Of a stretch of DNA of 64,000 nucleotides, positions 20,603 through 29,156 are shown piece by piece. The DNA comes from Acinetobacter marinus. Lineage in GTDB: Bacteria > Pseudomonadota > Gammaproteobacteria > Pseudomonadales > Moraxellaceae. The position numbers and the translations under genes were made by a program. A model generated the notes under the pieces. The model made no database searches. It saw only the letters and a list, made by a program, of their open reading frames with translations, and was not told where the DNA came from. How positions within the stretch are numbered: position 1 is the stretch's first letter; every line of letters starts with the position of its first letter. Where the stretch lies: assembly GCF_900096915.1 (NCBI RefSeq), contig NZ_FMYK01000010.1:1-64000 (forward strand), in the 5' to 3' direction.

Positions 20603-20636
20603 AAATCCCATCAAGTGAATGCTTGGTGGGATTTAT
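20603..20636 (+). terminator. terminator after asparaginase
   Basis: The stem AAATCCCA...TGGGATTT is extended by an inner CAAG...CTTG arm. The T tract is weak and interrupted. Confidence 0.6.
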
Positions 20637-20759
20637 TACGAGCGTTTATTGGTCTTTGTAGCACTTTTATTTCTTACCTGCACAAACGTACAATACGCCA
20701 AAAAATCGATGCGTTACATTGCTCACCCAAGTCAAAAAAGATGGTTAGGTGAGTCAATT

Positions 20760-21356
20760 ATGGAAATCTTTTTATATGCATTGAGTGTGATGTACAGCCC
20801 CGGACCTGTGAATTTTATGGGACTTAATGCAGGACTGACGGGACAGCTTCGAAAAACCATTGGTTTCTTTTTAGGTGTCGGCTGTGCCATGTTGATTTTA
20901 TTTATCATCATGGGAGTGGTTGGCGATGCGGTCATTCCAGAGCAGGGTTTGCATATCATTTCTTTGCTGGGTGCAATTTATACATTTTATCTTGCATTCA
21001 AAATGTTCTTTTCAAAGGTCGAAAGTACGGCACAGTCAACCCAAGCATTGACATTTATGAATGGGTTCTGGATACAGCTATTAAATCCCAAAGGCATATT
21101 AGTCATTTTACCAGTGACCACAGTGATGTATCCAGCTGCGAAAATTACTGGTGAAATGATTTACCTGATTTCTATATTGATTTCAATTGGTGCAGCTGCA
21201 GCGCCGATGCTTTACGCCTTCGCAGGACAGGTGCTTGGGCGTAAGATTGCACAGCCGAAATGGTTTAATTGGTTAAACAAGATTATGGCAGTCTTTTTGA
21301 TTTGGGTGGCAATCTTTATGTTGAAAGATTTTGTTGTAGGGTTGCATTTATTATAG
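20760..21356 (+). CDS. LysE/RhtB-family amino acid exporter
   Basis: This 198-residue, six-helix inner-membrane protein carries the family's N-terminal Tyr-Ser-Pro-Gly-Pro-Val-Asn signature. Asn-Pro-Lys-Gly begins the fourth helix segment. It probably exports an amino acid or related metabolite. The frame is open further upstream, but ATG 20760 is chosen because AGGTGAG precedes it and the conserved family start lies there. It converges on an AraC-type regulator, a common pairing for exporters of this family. Confidence 0.83.
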   Translation: MEIFLYALSVMYSPGPVNFMGLNAGLTGQLRKTIGFFLGVGCAMLILFIIMGVVGDAVIPEQGLHIISLLGAIYTFYLAFKMFFSKVESTAQSTQALTFMNGFWIQLLNPKGILVILPVTTVMYPAAKITGEMIYLISILISIGAAAAPMLYAFAGQVLGRKIAQPKWFNWLNKIMAVFLIWVAIFMLKDFVVGLHLL

Positions 21357-21389
21357 AAGTTTAGAAATGATTGCTTTGCAATTAGCGGA

Positions 21390-22208
21390 CTACTGTGCTT
21401 TTTGCATATTACGCCACTGGGCAGGCGATAAACCAAAGGCTTGAATAAAGTGACGTGTCATATGGCTTTGATCAAAAAAGCCAGCCAAAAGCGCCGCATT
21501 AATGATCGGTTCACCATGTAAAAGATGAATCTTGACCAATTCTAAACGTCGCATAGTCATATAGCGATGCGGACTGGTGCCAAATAACAGCCGAAAATCT
21601 CGAGATAGGCTCCACCGATCTCGACCCGTTTGCTGTTCGAGCTGATCTAATGAAATGCTTTGTTCAGGATAACTTAAAATATATTCGCGGGCTCTTTGTG
21701 CTGCTTGATAGTCGAATTTATTATTATTTTTTTGAATATTTTCTGTACTTTGATTGAGGGCGATAACTAAGTCATACAGCGCATCTTCTTCCTCAAGCAA
21801 TTCAAGTGGACGATCCATATGCTGTAAAAATCGATGAGTCGCCCGTATCACACGAGTATCTGTACTCAATCCATGTTTGATAAAAGGTAAGGCTTGTCCT
21901 TGTAAAATATTTTGGATAATTGAAGGTTCGATATAAACCATTTGATAGCGAAAGCCATGTGCTGATCCCGCATGTCCATCATGCTTTTCATCAGGATAAA
22001 GCACCATTGCCATACCAGATTGGCTATGTTGCATTTCTCCACGATAGTGAAAACTTTGAACTCCTGACAGTGTGCGCCCTATAGCATATGTATCATGACG
22101 ATGGGCTGCATAAGCATAATTCGAAAAATAGGCTTCGATACGTTCAAACCGATTGTTTTGATTGGAGGCATGAAAGATCCAGTCTTTTTCAGAATTTGCT
22201 TGTGACAC
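21390..22208 (-). CDS. AraC-family transcriptional regulator
   Basis: This 272-residue protein has an N-terminal cupin ligand-binding domain (His-Arg-His-Asp-Thr-Tyr near residue 36). Two C-terminal helix-turn-helix motifs lie at residues about 165-265 (Arg-Asp-Arg-Trp-Ser-Leu-Ser-Arg-Asp-Phe and Gly-Phe-Phe-Asp-Gln-Ser-His-Met). Such regulators usually control a neighbouring LysE-type exporter, and the gene converges on one with a gap of 33 bases. The start is a GTG with only a weak GGGA element upstream, so the N-terminus is uncertain. Confidence 0.85.
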   Translation of the reverse strand: MSQANSEKDWIFHASNQNNRFERIEAYFSNYAYAAHRHDTYAIGRTLSGVQSFHYRGEMQHSQSGMAMVLYPDEKHDGHAGSAHGFRYQMVYIEPSIIQNILQGQALPFIKHGLSTDTRVIRATHRFLQHMDRPLELLEEEDALYDLVIALNQSTENIQKNNNKFDYQAAQRAREYILSYPEQSISLDQLEQQTGRDRWSLSRDFRLLFGTSPHRYMTMRRLELVKIHLLHGEPIINAALLAGFFDQSHMTRHFIQAFGLSPAQWRNMQKAQ

Positions 22209-22452
22209 CTTGATTCATCCCAAAGGTTTTGATTAGTGTAGAGGAATTCGTTGTAGATACCTATACGCAATTGTGCAATCGAAACACTGAATAATGGAAT
22301 ACACCGTACTTTTCTTGCGCAAATATGGCATGCATCGCTGGTTTTGCGTTAGAATTAGCCCCCCATTTTTAACCGTATAGCGTGATGATTGATCTACTTA
22401 TTGCGTGTAGATCAGCATACTGCGGTTTTGTCTCCCTTGGAATAAGCCACCT

Positions 22453-23436
22453 ATGTCAGCCTCTACGTCTATTCAAACCCCTCGCATCAGCGTTGCGCCA
22501 ATGATGGATTGGACGACACGAGACTATCGTTATTTTGCCCGTTTGTTCAACCCGAATATCGTGCTCTATACCGAGATGGTCACCACGGGTGCGATGATTC
22601 ATGGTGATGCAGCTCGACATTTGGACTTTAGCCAACAAGAGCATCCGATCGTCTTACAACTTGGCGGTTCCAACCCACAGGATTTGGCGACCTGTTCCAA
22701 GATGGCACAGGACTGGGGTTATGATGAAGTTAATCTCAACGTCGGCTGTCCAAGTGATCGTGTACAGAATAATAAAATTGGCGCATGCCTGATGGCAGAG
22801 CCTGACTTGGTTGCAGAATGCATCCATGCCATGCAACAGGCAGTGACGATTCCCGTCACTGTGAAGCATCGCATCGGTATTGATGAGATGCAGTCCTATG
22901 AAGAGATGTTACATTTTGTCGATACCGTGGCGAAAACGGGTTGTACGCACTTTGTGGTACATGCACGGATTGCCATTTTGCAAGGCTTATCCCCGAAAGA
23001 AAATCGGGAAGTGCCACCACTTCGCTATGATGACGTGTATCGATTGAAAAGAGAGCGTCCGCATTTGACCATTGAAATCAATGGTGGAATCAAAACTGTT
23101 GCAGAAACCAAAGCGCATCTTGCGCATGTCGATGGTGTGATGATTGGGCGTGAAGCCTATCACAATCCGTATCTATTAGCAGAACTGGGCGAATTGTGGC
23201 AACTCGATGCACCCAATCGTTTTGAAATCATGGCGCAGATGATGCCATATTTTGAACAACGTCTTGCGCAAGGCGCACCAATCTCAGTGCTGACACGGCA
23301 TATTTTGGGTTTATTTCAACACCTTGCAGGCGCTCGAAAATGGCGTCAGGCGCTAAGTGGGGGTAATGCCAAAAGCCTAAAAGATGTAGAGCACGCAGTT
23401 GAAATGATGAGGCAATGTCTCGAAGTCGGTGCGTAA
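22453..23436 (+). CDS. dusA: tRNA-dihydrouridine(20/20a) synthase DusA
   Basis: This 327-residue FMN-dependent TIM barrel reduces uridine to dihydrouridine in the tRNA D-loop. Val-Ala-Pro-Met-Met-Asp-Trp-Thr opens the protein. The catalytic cysteine sits in Leu-Asn-Val-Gly-Cys-Pro-Ser near residue 100. Lys-His-Arg-Ile-Gly-Ile-Asp is near 140, and Gly-Gly-Ile marks phosphate binding. The Ser-Asp-Arg-Val-Gln continuation after the cysteine and the His-Ala-Arg segment favour DusA over DusB or DusC. It is a single gene with a 244-base upstream gap that has no other recognisable content. Confidence 0.92.
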   Translation: MSASTSIQTPRISVAPMMDWTTRDYRYFARLFNPNIVLYTEMVTTGAMIHGDAARHLDFSQQEHPIVLQLGGSNPQDLATCSKMAQDWGYDEVNLNVGCPSDRVQNNKIGACLMAEPDLVAECIHAMQQAVTIPVTVKHRIGIDEMQSYEEMLHFVDTVAKTGCTHFVVHARIAILQGLSPKENREVPPLRYDDVYRLKRERPHLTIEINGGIKTVAETKAHLAHVDGVMIGREAYHNPYLLAELGELWQLDAPNRFEIMAQMMPYFEQRLAQGAPISVLTRHILGLFQHLAGARKWRQALSGGNAKSLKDVEHAVEMMRQCLEVGA

Positions 23437-23495
23437 GTGCTATTGAATGATCAACAACACTTCATTTGAGAATCTAAGCGATCAATTTTAAAGGA

Positions 23496-24614
23496 CTACT
23501 TTGAGGTAATTTCGGCAGGATCAGTGGCACGCTTTAGCCCGACATCACGCCACGGATTTTTGCGAATTCCTTTTTCTTCCATCATGTCCATGCCCCACCA
23601 TAATGCGGGAATCAGGCGACTTTTCACCAAGGGTAAACGTGTTGGATCAAATCCAGCCCACGGCAAGAACGGATTGCGCCGTGCAAACGCCCATAGCTCG
23701 ATGCGCATCGATGGACGTGCGCTCAAACCTCGTGCATGAAAACCATAGGTATCAGCAATCACTAAAGTATTGGCTTTGACCGCAAACTTTTTCGGTGCAC
23801 CATAGCCCAAATCAGCCAGCTCACTTTCCTTGATCCGAAAAGAACCCCGCTGTGACATACGATCACTGTCTTGAATGTTCAGCGCACGCTCACGCTCCCA
23901 TGCCAAACGCCGATCATTGAGAATGTGCGAGCCCGCCACATAGACAAAAGGACCTTCATCTTCAGCCACATCGGTGAAAAATAACCATGCTTTCATACTT
24001 GGGTGAAAGGTATCGCTATGCAGTGCTGTTTGTGGGTCAGGGCGAGATTTTCGTACTTGGGAAATGATCACCTGCACGTAGTACAAAGGCTGTAGTTTAA
24101 AACTGCCGACATAGTTGATCAGATTTTGCCAATGTCGAGAGTCGATCAATTTTTGTGTATTTGGCAGATCGGGGAGTGTACGAAAATCCAGCGCCATACG
24201 CCGTGTGACTGTATCGCCTTGTAGGGTTTCACGGGTAGGCAACGGTGTTTCAGTCAGTTCGGTTTTTAAGGTTTGAAACTCCGCCTCAGGCAGAAAATTT
24301 TCTTTGAGAATAAAGCCATTTTGCTGATATTGCGCAACCTCATCACGACTTAAAAATTGTGCTAATTTTTCACGGCGTGCATTGGCAAGTTGAAACCCTT
24401 GTTTGACCCGCAGCTCATGCAGTCCCATATCATTGAGATGGCTATTGCCGAGGATGGGATGATCGACAAAGGAGCTGGCTGTGGAAAAGGTCGTCGCCAA
24501 CCACCACGGAAATTTCACAGGATCTGATTTGGCGATCTGTTTCAGTTCTTGCCAAGCCTGCTTTGTTTGTGGCTTTTGCCAAAACTGCTGAATTTGCTTG
24601 AATTTTTTCTTCAT
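23496..24614 (-). CDS. phytanoyl-CoA dioxygenase-family protein
   Basis: This is a 372-residue Fe(II)/2-oxoglutarate oxygenase of the PhyH type. The facial triad is visible as His-Ser-Asp (Thr-Ala-Leu-His-Ser-Asp-Thr-Phe-His-Pro) and a distal His in Tyr-Gly-Phe-His-Ala-Arg-Gly, whose Arg would bind 2-oxoglutarate. The Gly-Ser-His between them is typical. The substrate is unknown; PhyH relatives hydroxylate lipids and small metabolites. It follows gshB on the same strand after 44 bases and may be co-transcribed. No signal peptide is seen. Confidence 0.8.
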   Translation of the reverse strand: MKKKFKQIQQFWQKPQTKQAWQELKQIAKSDPVKFPWWLATTFSTASSFVDHPILGNSHLNDMGLHELRVKQGFQLANARREKLAQFLSRDEVAQYQQNGFILKENFLPEAEFQTLKTELTETPLPTRETLQGDTVTRRMALDFRTLPDLPNTQKLIDSRHWQNLINYVGSFKLQPLYYVQVIISQVRKSRPDPQTALHSDTFHPSMKAWLFFTDVAEDEGPFVYVAGSHILNDRRLAWERERALNIQDSDRMSQRGSFRIKESELADLGYGAPKKFAVKANTLVIADTYGFHARGLSARPSMRIELWAFARRNPFLPWAGFDPTRLPLVKSRLIPALWWGMDMMEEKGIRKNPWRDVGLKRATDPAEITSK

Positions 24615-24658
24615 AATTTGATCATGCGAGCGAGTAATGACTGCTCACCCACATTCCT

Positions 24659-25615
24659 TTATGTATTGCGTTTTGTGCTGACACCTTGCTCTAACACATT
24701 GAACAGATCGTCGGCAATCGATGTGCCAAATTGATCGTCGATTTCACGGATACAGGTCGGGCTAGTGACATTGATTTCAGTGACATAGTTGCCAATCACA
24801 TCAAGTCCAACAAAGACCAGACCTTTTTCACGTAAGAAAGGACCAATCTTTTCTGCGATTTTTCGATCATTCTCGGTCAATGGACGTGCTTCACCACGTC
24901 CGCCTGCGGCAAGGTTGCCACGGGTTTCGCCATTTTGTGGAATACGTGCGAGGCAGTACGGGACAGGTTCGCCGTTGATCATTAGGATGCGCTTGTCGCC
25001 ATCCATGATTTCGGGAATGTAGCGCTGTGCCATGATCGGCAATTTGCCATTGTCGCTGAGCATTTCTAAGGTCGAGCCAATATTTGCACCGTCCGCCGTC
25101 AGTCTAAAAATGCCCGTACCACCCATGCCATCCAGTGGTTTGACGATCACATCTTGATGGGTGTGGAGAAATTCCCGAATCAGTGATTGCTGTGAAGTCA
25201 CCAAAGTAGGCACTTGTAATTCTGGAAATTGGGTGGCAAACAATTTTTCATTGCAGTCACGTAGCGATTGTGGCTTGTTAATAATCCACGCACCCTCACG
25301 TTCAGCTTGTTCAAGAATATAGGTGGTGTAGACAAAATTCATGTCAAATGGCGGATCTTTTCGCATCAAGATCACATCGAAATCTGCCAATGACTGCGCA
25401 GACTTTTCACCAAGCTCATAGTAATGGTTGTAATCTTCAAAGACTTGGAGCGGTGCAATCAAGCCAAAGGCTTTGCCTTGGTCAATATATAAATCTTGTT
25501 GTAGCGCATAGCTGAGCTGGTGCCCACGACGTGTGGCTGCCCAAAGCATTGCCATGGTGGAGTCTTTTTTTAGATTGACTTGTTGAATAGGATCCATGAC
25601 CACCAGTACACGCAT
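24659..25615 (-). CDS. gshB: glutathione synthetase
   Basis: This 318-residue ATP-grasp ligase joins gamma-glutamylcysteine and glycine. Diagnostic segments are Met-Asp-Pro-Ile at the N-terminus and Met-Arg-Lys-Asp-Pro-Pro-Phe-Asp near residue 86. Lys-Pro-Leu-Asp-Gly-Met-Gly-Gly-Thr-Gly-Ile-Phe (ATP-binding lid) is near 160, and Glu-Ile-Asn-Val-Thr-Ser-Pro-Thr is near 286. Length is normal. The ATG at 25615 starts a cytoplasmic protein. Confidence 0.95.
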   Translation of the reverse strand: MRVLVVMDPIQQVNLKKDSTMAMLWAATRRGHQLSYALQQDLYIDQGKAFGLIAPLQVFEDYNHYYELGEKSAQSLADFDVILMRKDPPFDMNFVYTTYILEQAEREGAWIINKPQSLRDCNEKLFATQFPELQVPTLVTSQQSLIREFLHTHQDVIVKPLDGMGGTGIFRLTADGANIGSTLEMLSDNGKLPIMAQRYIPEIMDGDKRILMINGEPVPYCLARIPQNGETRGNLAAGGRGEARPLTENDRKIAEKIGPFLREKGLVFVGLDVIGNYVTEINVTSPTCIREIDDQFGTSIADDLFNVLEQGVSTKRNT

Positions 25616-25770
25616 GATTTTTAACTCAATCTATTTTCATTGGGGCTACAGTATAGTCAAAAAAATCGACACTGAGTATTGCAAATTGGAATACGCAGTG
25701 CCGATTGCTGTCTGGTTTTGGTAAATGGGCTTAACAGACTCTAAGCCATGACTTTGGGGGCTGAAAAACT

Positions 25771-26520
25771 TTAAACATCTTTGGAGTTGGATTTGCCTTG
25801 GATTTTCTGCTCGACTTGCTCAAAGTCGGTATGGCGCACATCCAACCCTTTGACCATATAAATCACTTGCTCAGAGATGTTACGAGCATGGTCGCCGATG
25901 CGCTCTAAAGAACGCAGTACCCACATCACATTAATGACCCGACTAATATGGCGTGGATCTTCGATCATATAAGTCATGAGGGCACGCATCGCAGAAGAAT
26001 ATTCACGGTCGATGTCGGCATCGGCACGCATCACATGCAAGGCAGCTTCAGCATCTAGTCGAGCAAAGGCATCCAGTGCTTCACGGATCATGATGCGTAC
26101 TTGGTTGCCGATATGGCGTGTTTCCATATAACCACGCGGGGATTCGCCGTCCTCAGAAAGTGCTTGGGCGATACGGGCAATTTTCGCCGCCTCATCACCA
26201 ATGCGTTCAAGGTCGGTATTGGCTTTACTCATCGCCAGCACCATACGCAGATCACTGGCAGCAGGATGACGACGTGCCAAAATCAAAGTCAAGGCTTCAT
26301 CAATATCACGTTCCAGTTGATTGACCGCATTGTCCTCTTCTTGCACCTTTAATGCCAGATCGAGATTGGTGTCGAGCAGGGCATGGATGGCATTGGCAAC
26401 TTGCTGTTCAACCAACCCACCCATCGCCATAAACATGGTATTGACGTCTTGTAGGTTCTCGTTGAATTGCGATGAAATATGATGACTAAACACTGAGGTC
26501 GATGGTTCCAAGATAAGCAC
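25771..26520 (-). CDS. phoU: phosphate-signalling protein PhoU
   Basis: This 249-residue helical protein of two PhoU repeats has the metal-binding patterns Glu-Arg-Ile-Gly-Asp-Glu-Ala near residue 95 and Glu-Arg-Ile-Gly-Asp-His-Ala-Arg-Asn-Ile near residue 212. It restrains the PhoR/PhoB response and Pst uptake when phosphate is plentiful. No pst genes flank it here, so it stands alone, unlike the E. coli arrangement. The N-terminus contains about 15 residues before the usual start, so a later Met is possible. Confidence 0.92.
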   Translation of the reverse strand: MLILEPSTSVFSHHISSQFNENLQDVNTMFMAMGGLVEQQVANAIHALLDTNLDLALKVQEEDNAVNQLERDIDEALTLILARRHPAASDLRMVLAMSKANTDLERIGDEAAKIARIAQALSEDGESPRGYMETRHIGNQVRIMIREALDAFARLDAEAALHVMRADADIDREYSSAMRALMTYMIEDPRHISRVINVMWVLRSLERIGDHARNISEQVIYMVKGLDVRHTDFEQVEQKIQGKSNSKDV

Positions 26521-26604
26521 TCCTAAAAATTGTAAACTTTTTAGCCAATATTAAATAGCGCTGATGTGAAGTTTTTATGACAAATCACGCAGGATCGTGA
26601 GAAA

Positions 26605-27078
26605 TCAACCAAGATTAAAAAAATAAAGCAAGGTGCCAAGGCTTAATAGCGTGGTTGCGCCAAGTTCCGTCACCATCAAAGCCCACATAAATCCTGAAAT
26701 CAAAAAGGCTGGAAGCTGAAATTTTCCGAGACGATGCGGTTTGAGGAATTGATTCGAGGTGTCTTTGAGCATGCCATGAATGATGTAGCTCAGCACCGAT
26801 GCCAAGAAAAACAGTAGATTAGCGCCAGCACAGACCAATAGCAGCCATTCAGGCAAGATCGAAAAAAAGCACAATACCGCAATAATCAAGCACGCAGGCG
26901 CATAGAGCAGGGCAGAACGGTGCGCAATATCGACATAATAATGTGCTCGAGCGGACGGTGACTTACGAATTTGTAGGTATTTCCACACCCCAGTCCACAT
27001 CCCGATCAACAGAAAAAGTGCACTGGCAAGAATGGCGATTTGTACGGCGAGATTGAGCGAAATGGGCTGATAATCCAT
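26605..27078 (-). CDS. small integral membrane protein of unknown function
   Basis: This 157-residue protein has four predicted membrane helices (about residues 9-31, 52-72, 77-100 and 125-150) and a short basic loop (Arg-Lys-Ser-Pro-Ser-Ala-Arg). The length and topology suggest a conserved Acinetobacter membrane protein, but I do not recognise a family. It sits downstream of, and divergent from, the gene at 27264. No enzyme motif is visible. Confidence 0.65.
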   Translation of the reverse strand: MDYQPISLNLAVQIAILASALFLLIGMWTGVWKYLQIRKSPSARAHYYVDIAHRSALLYAPACLIIAVLCFFSILPEWLLLVCAGANLLFFLASVLSYIIHGMLKDTSNQFLKPHRLGKFQLPAFLISGFMWALMVTELGATTLLSLGTLLYFFNLG

Positions 27079-27263
27079 AATTAAACATTCTATCCATATG
27101 ATAATTATTCAAATTTTTTACACGGTTAATCAAAATATTTAACTGTTTGTATAAAAAATGATGTTAATATTTTGCTATTGCACAGTTTATGTGAATTTTG
27201 TGCGCTTTACGATGCATTGTGGCGATCGTTTTTTATTTTTGAATCTGATTATTGAGGCGAAAA

Positions 27264-28391
27264 ATGAAATTAAACTCTCTCAGATTGGCGATGTTCGGCG
27301 TGTGTGCTGTATCTAGCTTGTCTTTTTCAACTGTGGTGAACGCTGCAAATGATGCAATTGAAGCGGATCCACAAGCCATTGCACAGCCTGAGCCACCGAC
27401 TGGAACGGTACTGGATATTATTCCTGAAACCATCGATAGCACGCCGACCATATTGCCACCGCAGTCCGATCGTAAAAATGTTCCCTCAACCGAAGAAACC
27501 AAAGACAATTCTTGGTGGGATCGTGCCCAAGCGAAATATAGCAATAGCCTACAAAAACGTGCGCATAGCATTGATAACTGGTTCGGTGAGCCTGATCCGA
27601 ATGAGCCTGCGTGGGCGACCTTGCGCATTATCCTCGATACCGAGTGGGATGAGTATGATGACTTCAATGTCAAGCCACGTGTGCGTGGTAAAGTCAAATT
27701 ACCGACCTTAGAAAATAAGCTCAGTGTGGTGTTTGGTGATGACAGTTTGGATAATGAAATCCGCAACAGCGTCTCCATGGGCAATGAAAACCCACGTGGT
27801 GATCGCAACAAAACCTTAGACAGTGAACAGTCCAAAAATGACAATTCATCCATCGCATTGCGTTGGTCGCAGTGGAAAAATCCGTGGGGTATCGATACCG
27901 ACGCCGATCTCGGGATACGCTCTGGGGACGATGTCTATGCACGACTCAAAGCGGAAAAGGATTGGGATTTAAATAACGACTTTACCACCCATGCCGAACA
28001 AATCTATCGCTATGGCTTAGATAGTAAGCATTATTTGCGCACCAACTTGGAACTGCGTCATGCTCGCCCAAATCAAGCCTATTTTACCGATCAATTGTCC
28101 TTGACCTACACCGATGACGATGAAGAGCAGGACTTTGGCTGGGACAATCGCATTTATCGTCAGCATCAGTTTTTCCATGATCACTGGTTTAACTATGGCA
28201 TCTACACAGGCGGTGACATCGAAGATAACACCCCAGAATTAGACAGTTGGGGGCCGTTTTTGGGATGGCGTCAACCGCTATGGCGAGAATGGTTTTTCGT
28301 CCAAGCCGAGCTGAATTATTATAACGATAAGGACGAAGATCGTGATCATCATGTCGGTGCTTTATTACGTCTTGAAACGTGGTTTAAATAA
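27264..28391 (+). CDS. exported protein, probable outer-membrane beta-barrel
   Basis: This 375-residue protein has a signal peptide ending near Val-Val-Asn-Ala-Ala. A proline-rich linker follows, then an acidic domain rich in Tyr, Trp and Asp whose alternating pattern (for example Leu-Arg-Thr-Asn-Leu-Glu-Leu-Arg-His) suggests antiparallel beta strands. It ends in Leu-Glu-Thr-Trp-Phe-Lys, close to a barrel C-terminus. I do not recognise a named family. The ATG at 27264 has GAGGCG upstream and is preferred to TTG 27252. A terminator follows directly. Confidence 0.65.
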   Translation: MKLNSLRLAMFGVCAVSSLSFSTVVNAANDAIEADPQAIAQPEPPTGTVLDIIPETIDSTPTILPPQSDRKNVPSTEETKDNSWWDRAQAKYSNSLQKRAHSIDNWFGEPDPNEPAWATLRIILDTEWDEYDDFNVKPRVRGKVKLPTLENKLSVVFGDDSLDNEIRNSVSMGNENPRGDRNKTLDSEQSKNDNSSIALRWSQWKNPWGIDTDADLGIRSGDDVYARLKAEKDWDLNNDFTTHAEQIYRYGLDSKHYLRTNLELRHARPNQAYFTDQLSLTYTDDDEEQDFGWDNRIYRQHQFFHDHWFNYGIYTGGDIEDNTPELDSWGPFLGWRQPLWREWFFVQAELNYYNDKDEDRDHHVGALLRLETWFK

Positions 28392-28418
28392 TCGCTAGAC
28401 ATTGCTTTTATCAAAAAC

Positions 28419-28453
28419 AACCCGACCGTGAACTGTACTAAGTCGGGTTTTTA
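28419..28453 (+). terminator. rho-independent terminator
   Basis: The 8-bp stem AACCCGAC...GTCGGGTT is followed by TTTTT, 28 bases after the stop of the outer-membrane protein gene. Confidence 0.85.
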
Positions 28454-28580
28454 TTGTCAAAATTCACTCAAAATGTGACCGAAGCTACAGCCTAGTCACA
28501 AAGCGATAACGAAAAGTGCATGATTCATTCCTATTCAGTTTGCATACTGAATCCATAAACGACGAGAAAGGAAAATAACC

Positions 28581-28943
28581 ATGTTGATGCAAAATCGTAA
28601 AGCGACAGCAGCTTTGGCAAGTGTGGCGATGAGTGCTGCATTATTGGTGGGCTGTGCTAGCGCAACACCATCACAAAACCGTATCGGTGCAGCCGCAGTT
28701 GGCGGTGCAGTTGGTGGTGCGGTTGGTCAAAAAGCAGGTGGACGTACGGGTGCTGGCGTTGGTGCGGCAGCAGGTGCGGGTCTTGGTTCAAATAGCCAAG
28801 GTAGCTCAACCAAAGGCACAACAGGTAGTGCGGTTGGGGGTGCAGTCGGCGCAATCATCGGTGAAAAAGTCATCGGTGGTAGTACAGGTGCAGCCATTGG
28901 TGGTGCACTTGGTGGCGGTGCAGGTGCTGCAGTGACTGAGTGA
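28581..28943 (+). CDS. glycine-zipper lipoprotein
   Basis: This 120-residue lipoprotein has the lipobox Leu-Val-Gly-Cys around residue 25. Three glycine-zipper blocks follow (Gly-Gly-Ala-Val-Gly-Gly-Ala-Val-Gly and similar) of the kind found in osmotically inducible and OmpA-like envelope proteins. Such helices pack into membranes, so it is probably anchored in the outer membrane. The composition is strongly Gly/Ala and the DNA is repetitive. The ATG at 28581 follows AAAGGAAAA; the ATG at 28587 is an alternative. Confidence 0.8.
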   Translation: MLMQNRKATAALASVAMSAALLVGCASATPSQNRIGAAAVGGAVGGAVGQKAGGRTGAGVGAAAGAGLGSNSQGSSTKGTTGSAVGGAVGAIIGEKVIGGSTGAAIGGALGGGAGAAVTE

Positions 28944-28964
28944 TATACAAAATATCATGTCCAT

Positions 28965-28992
28965 ATTGCGCCTTCGGGCGCAATTTTTTTTT
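28965..28992 (+). terminator. rho-independent terminator
   Basis: The perfect stem ATTGCGCC-TTCG-GGCGCAAT has a UUCG tetraloop and a long T run. Confidence 0.92.
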
Positions 28993-29156
28993 GCGCAAGA
29001 AACCTATGTGATGCATTCTTTTGAAGGATGCTTTTGAATGAGACATCAATATGTATGATTGTGGTTAAAGGGTATTTTGCGGGTTGAAAACTATGCTTTA
29101 ATTTAGATCAATTGAATATGTAAAAAAATGAACAACATGGGCAATAAGGAATGGCG

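Noticed and set aside
27233..27853. 206-codon minus-strand ORF opposite the outer-membrane protein
   Set aside because: The opposing frame has a signal peptide, ribosome-binding site and terminator; the minus frame has none of these.
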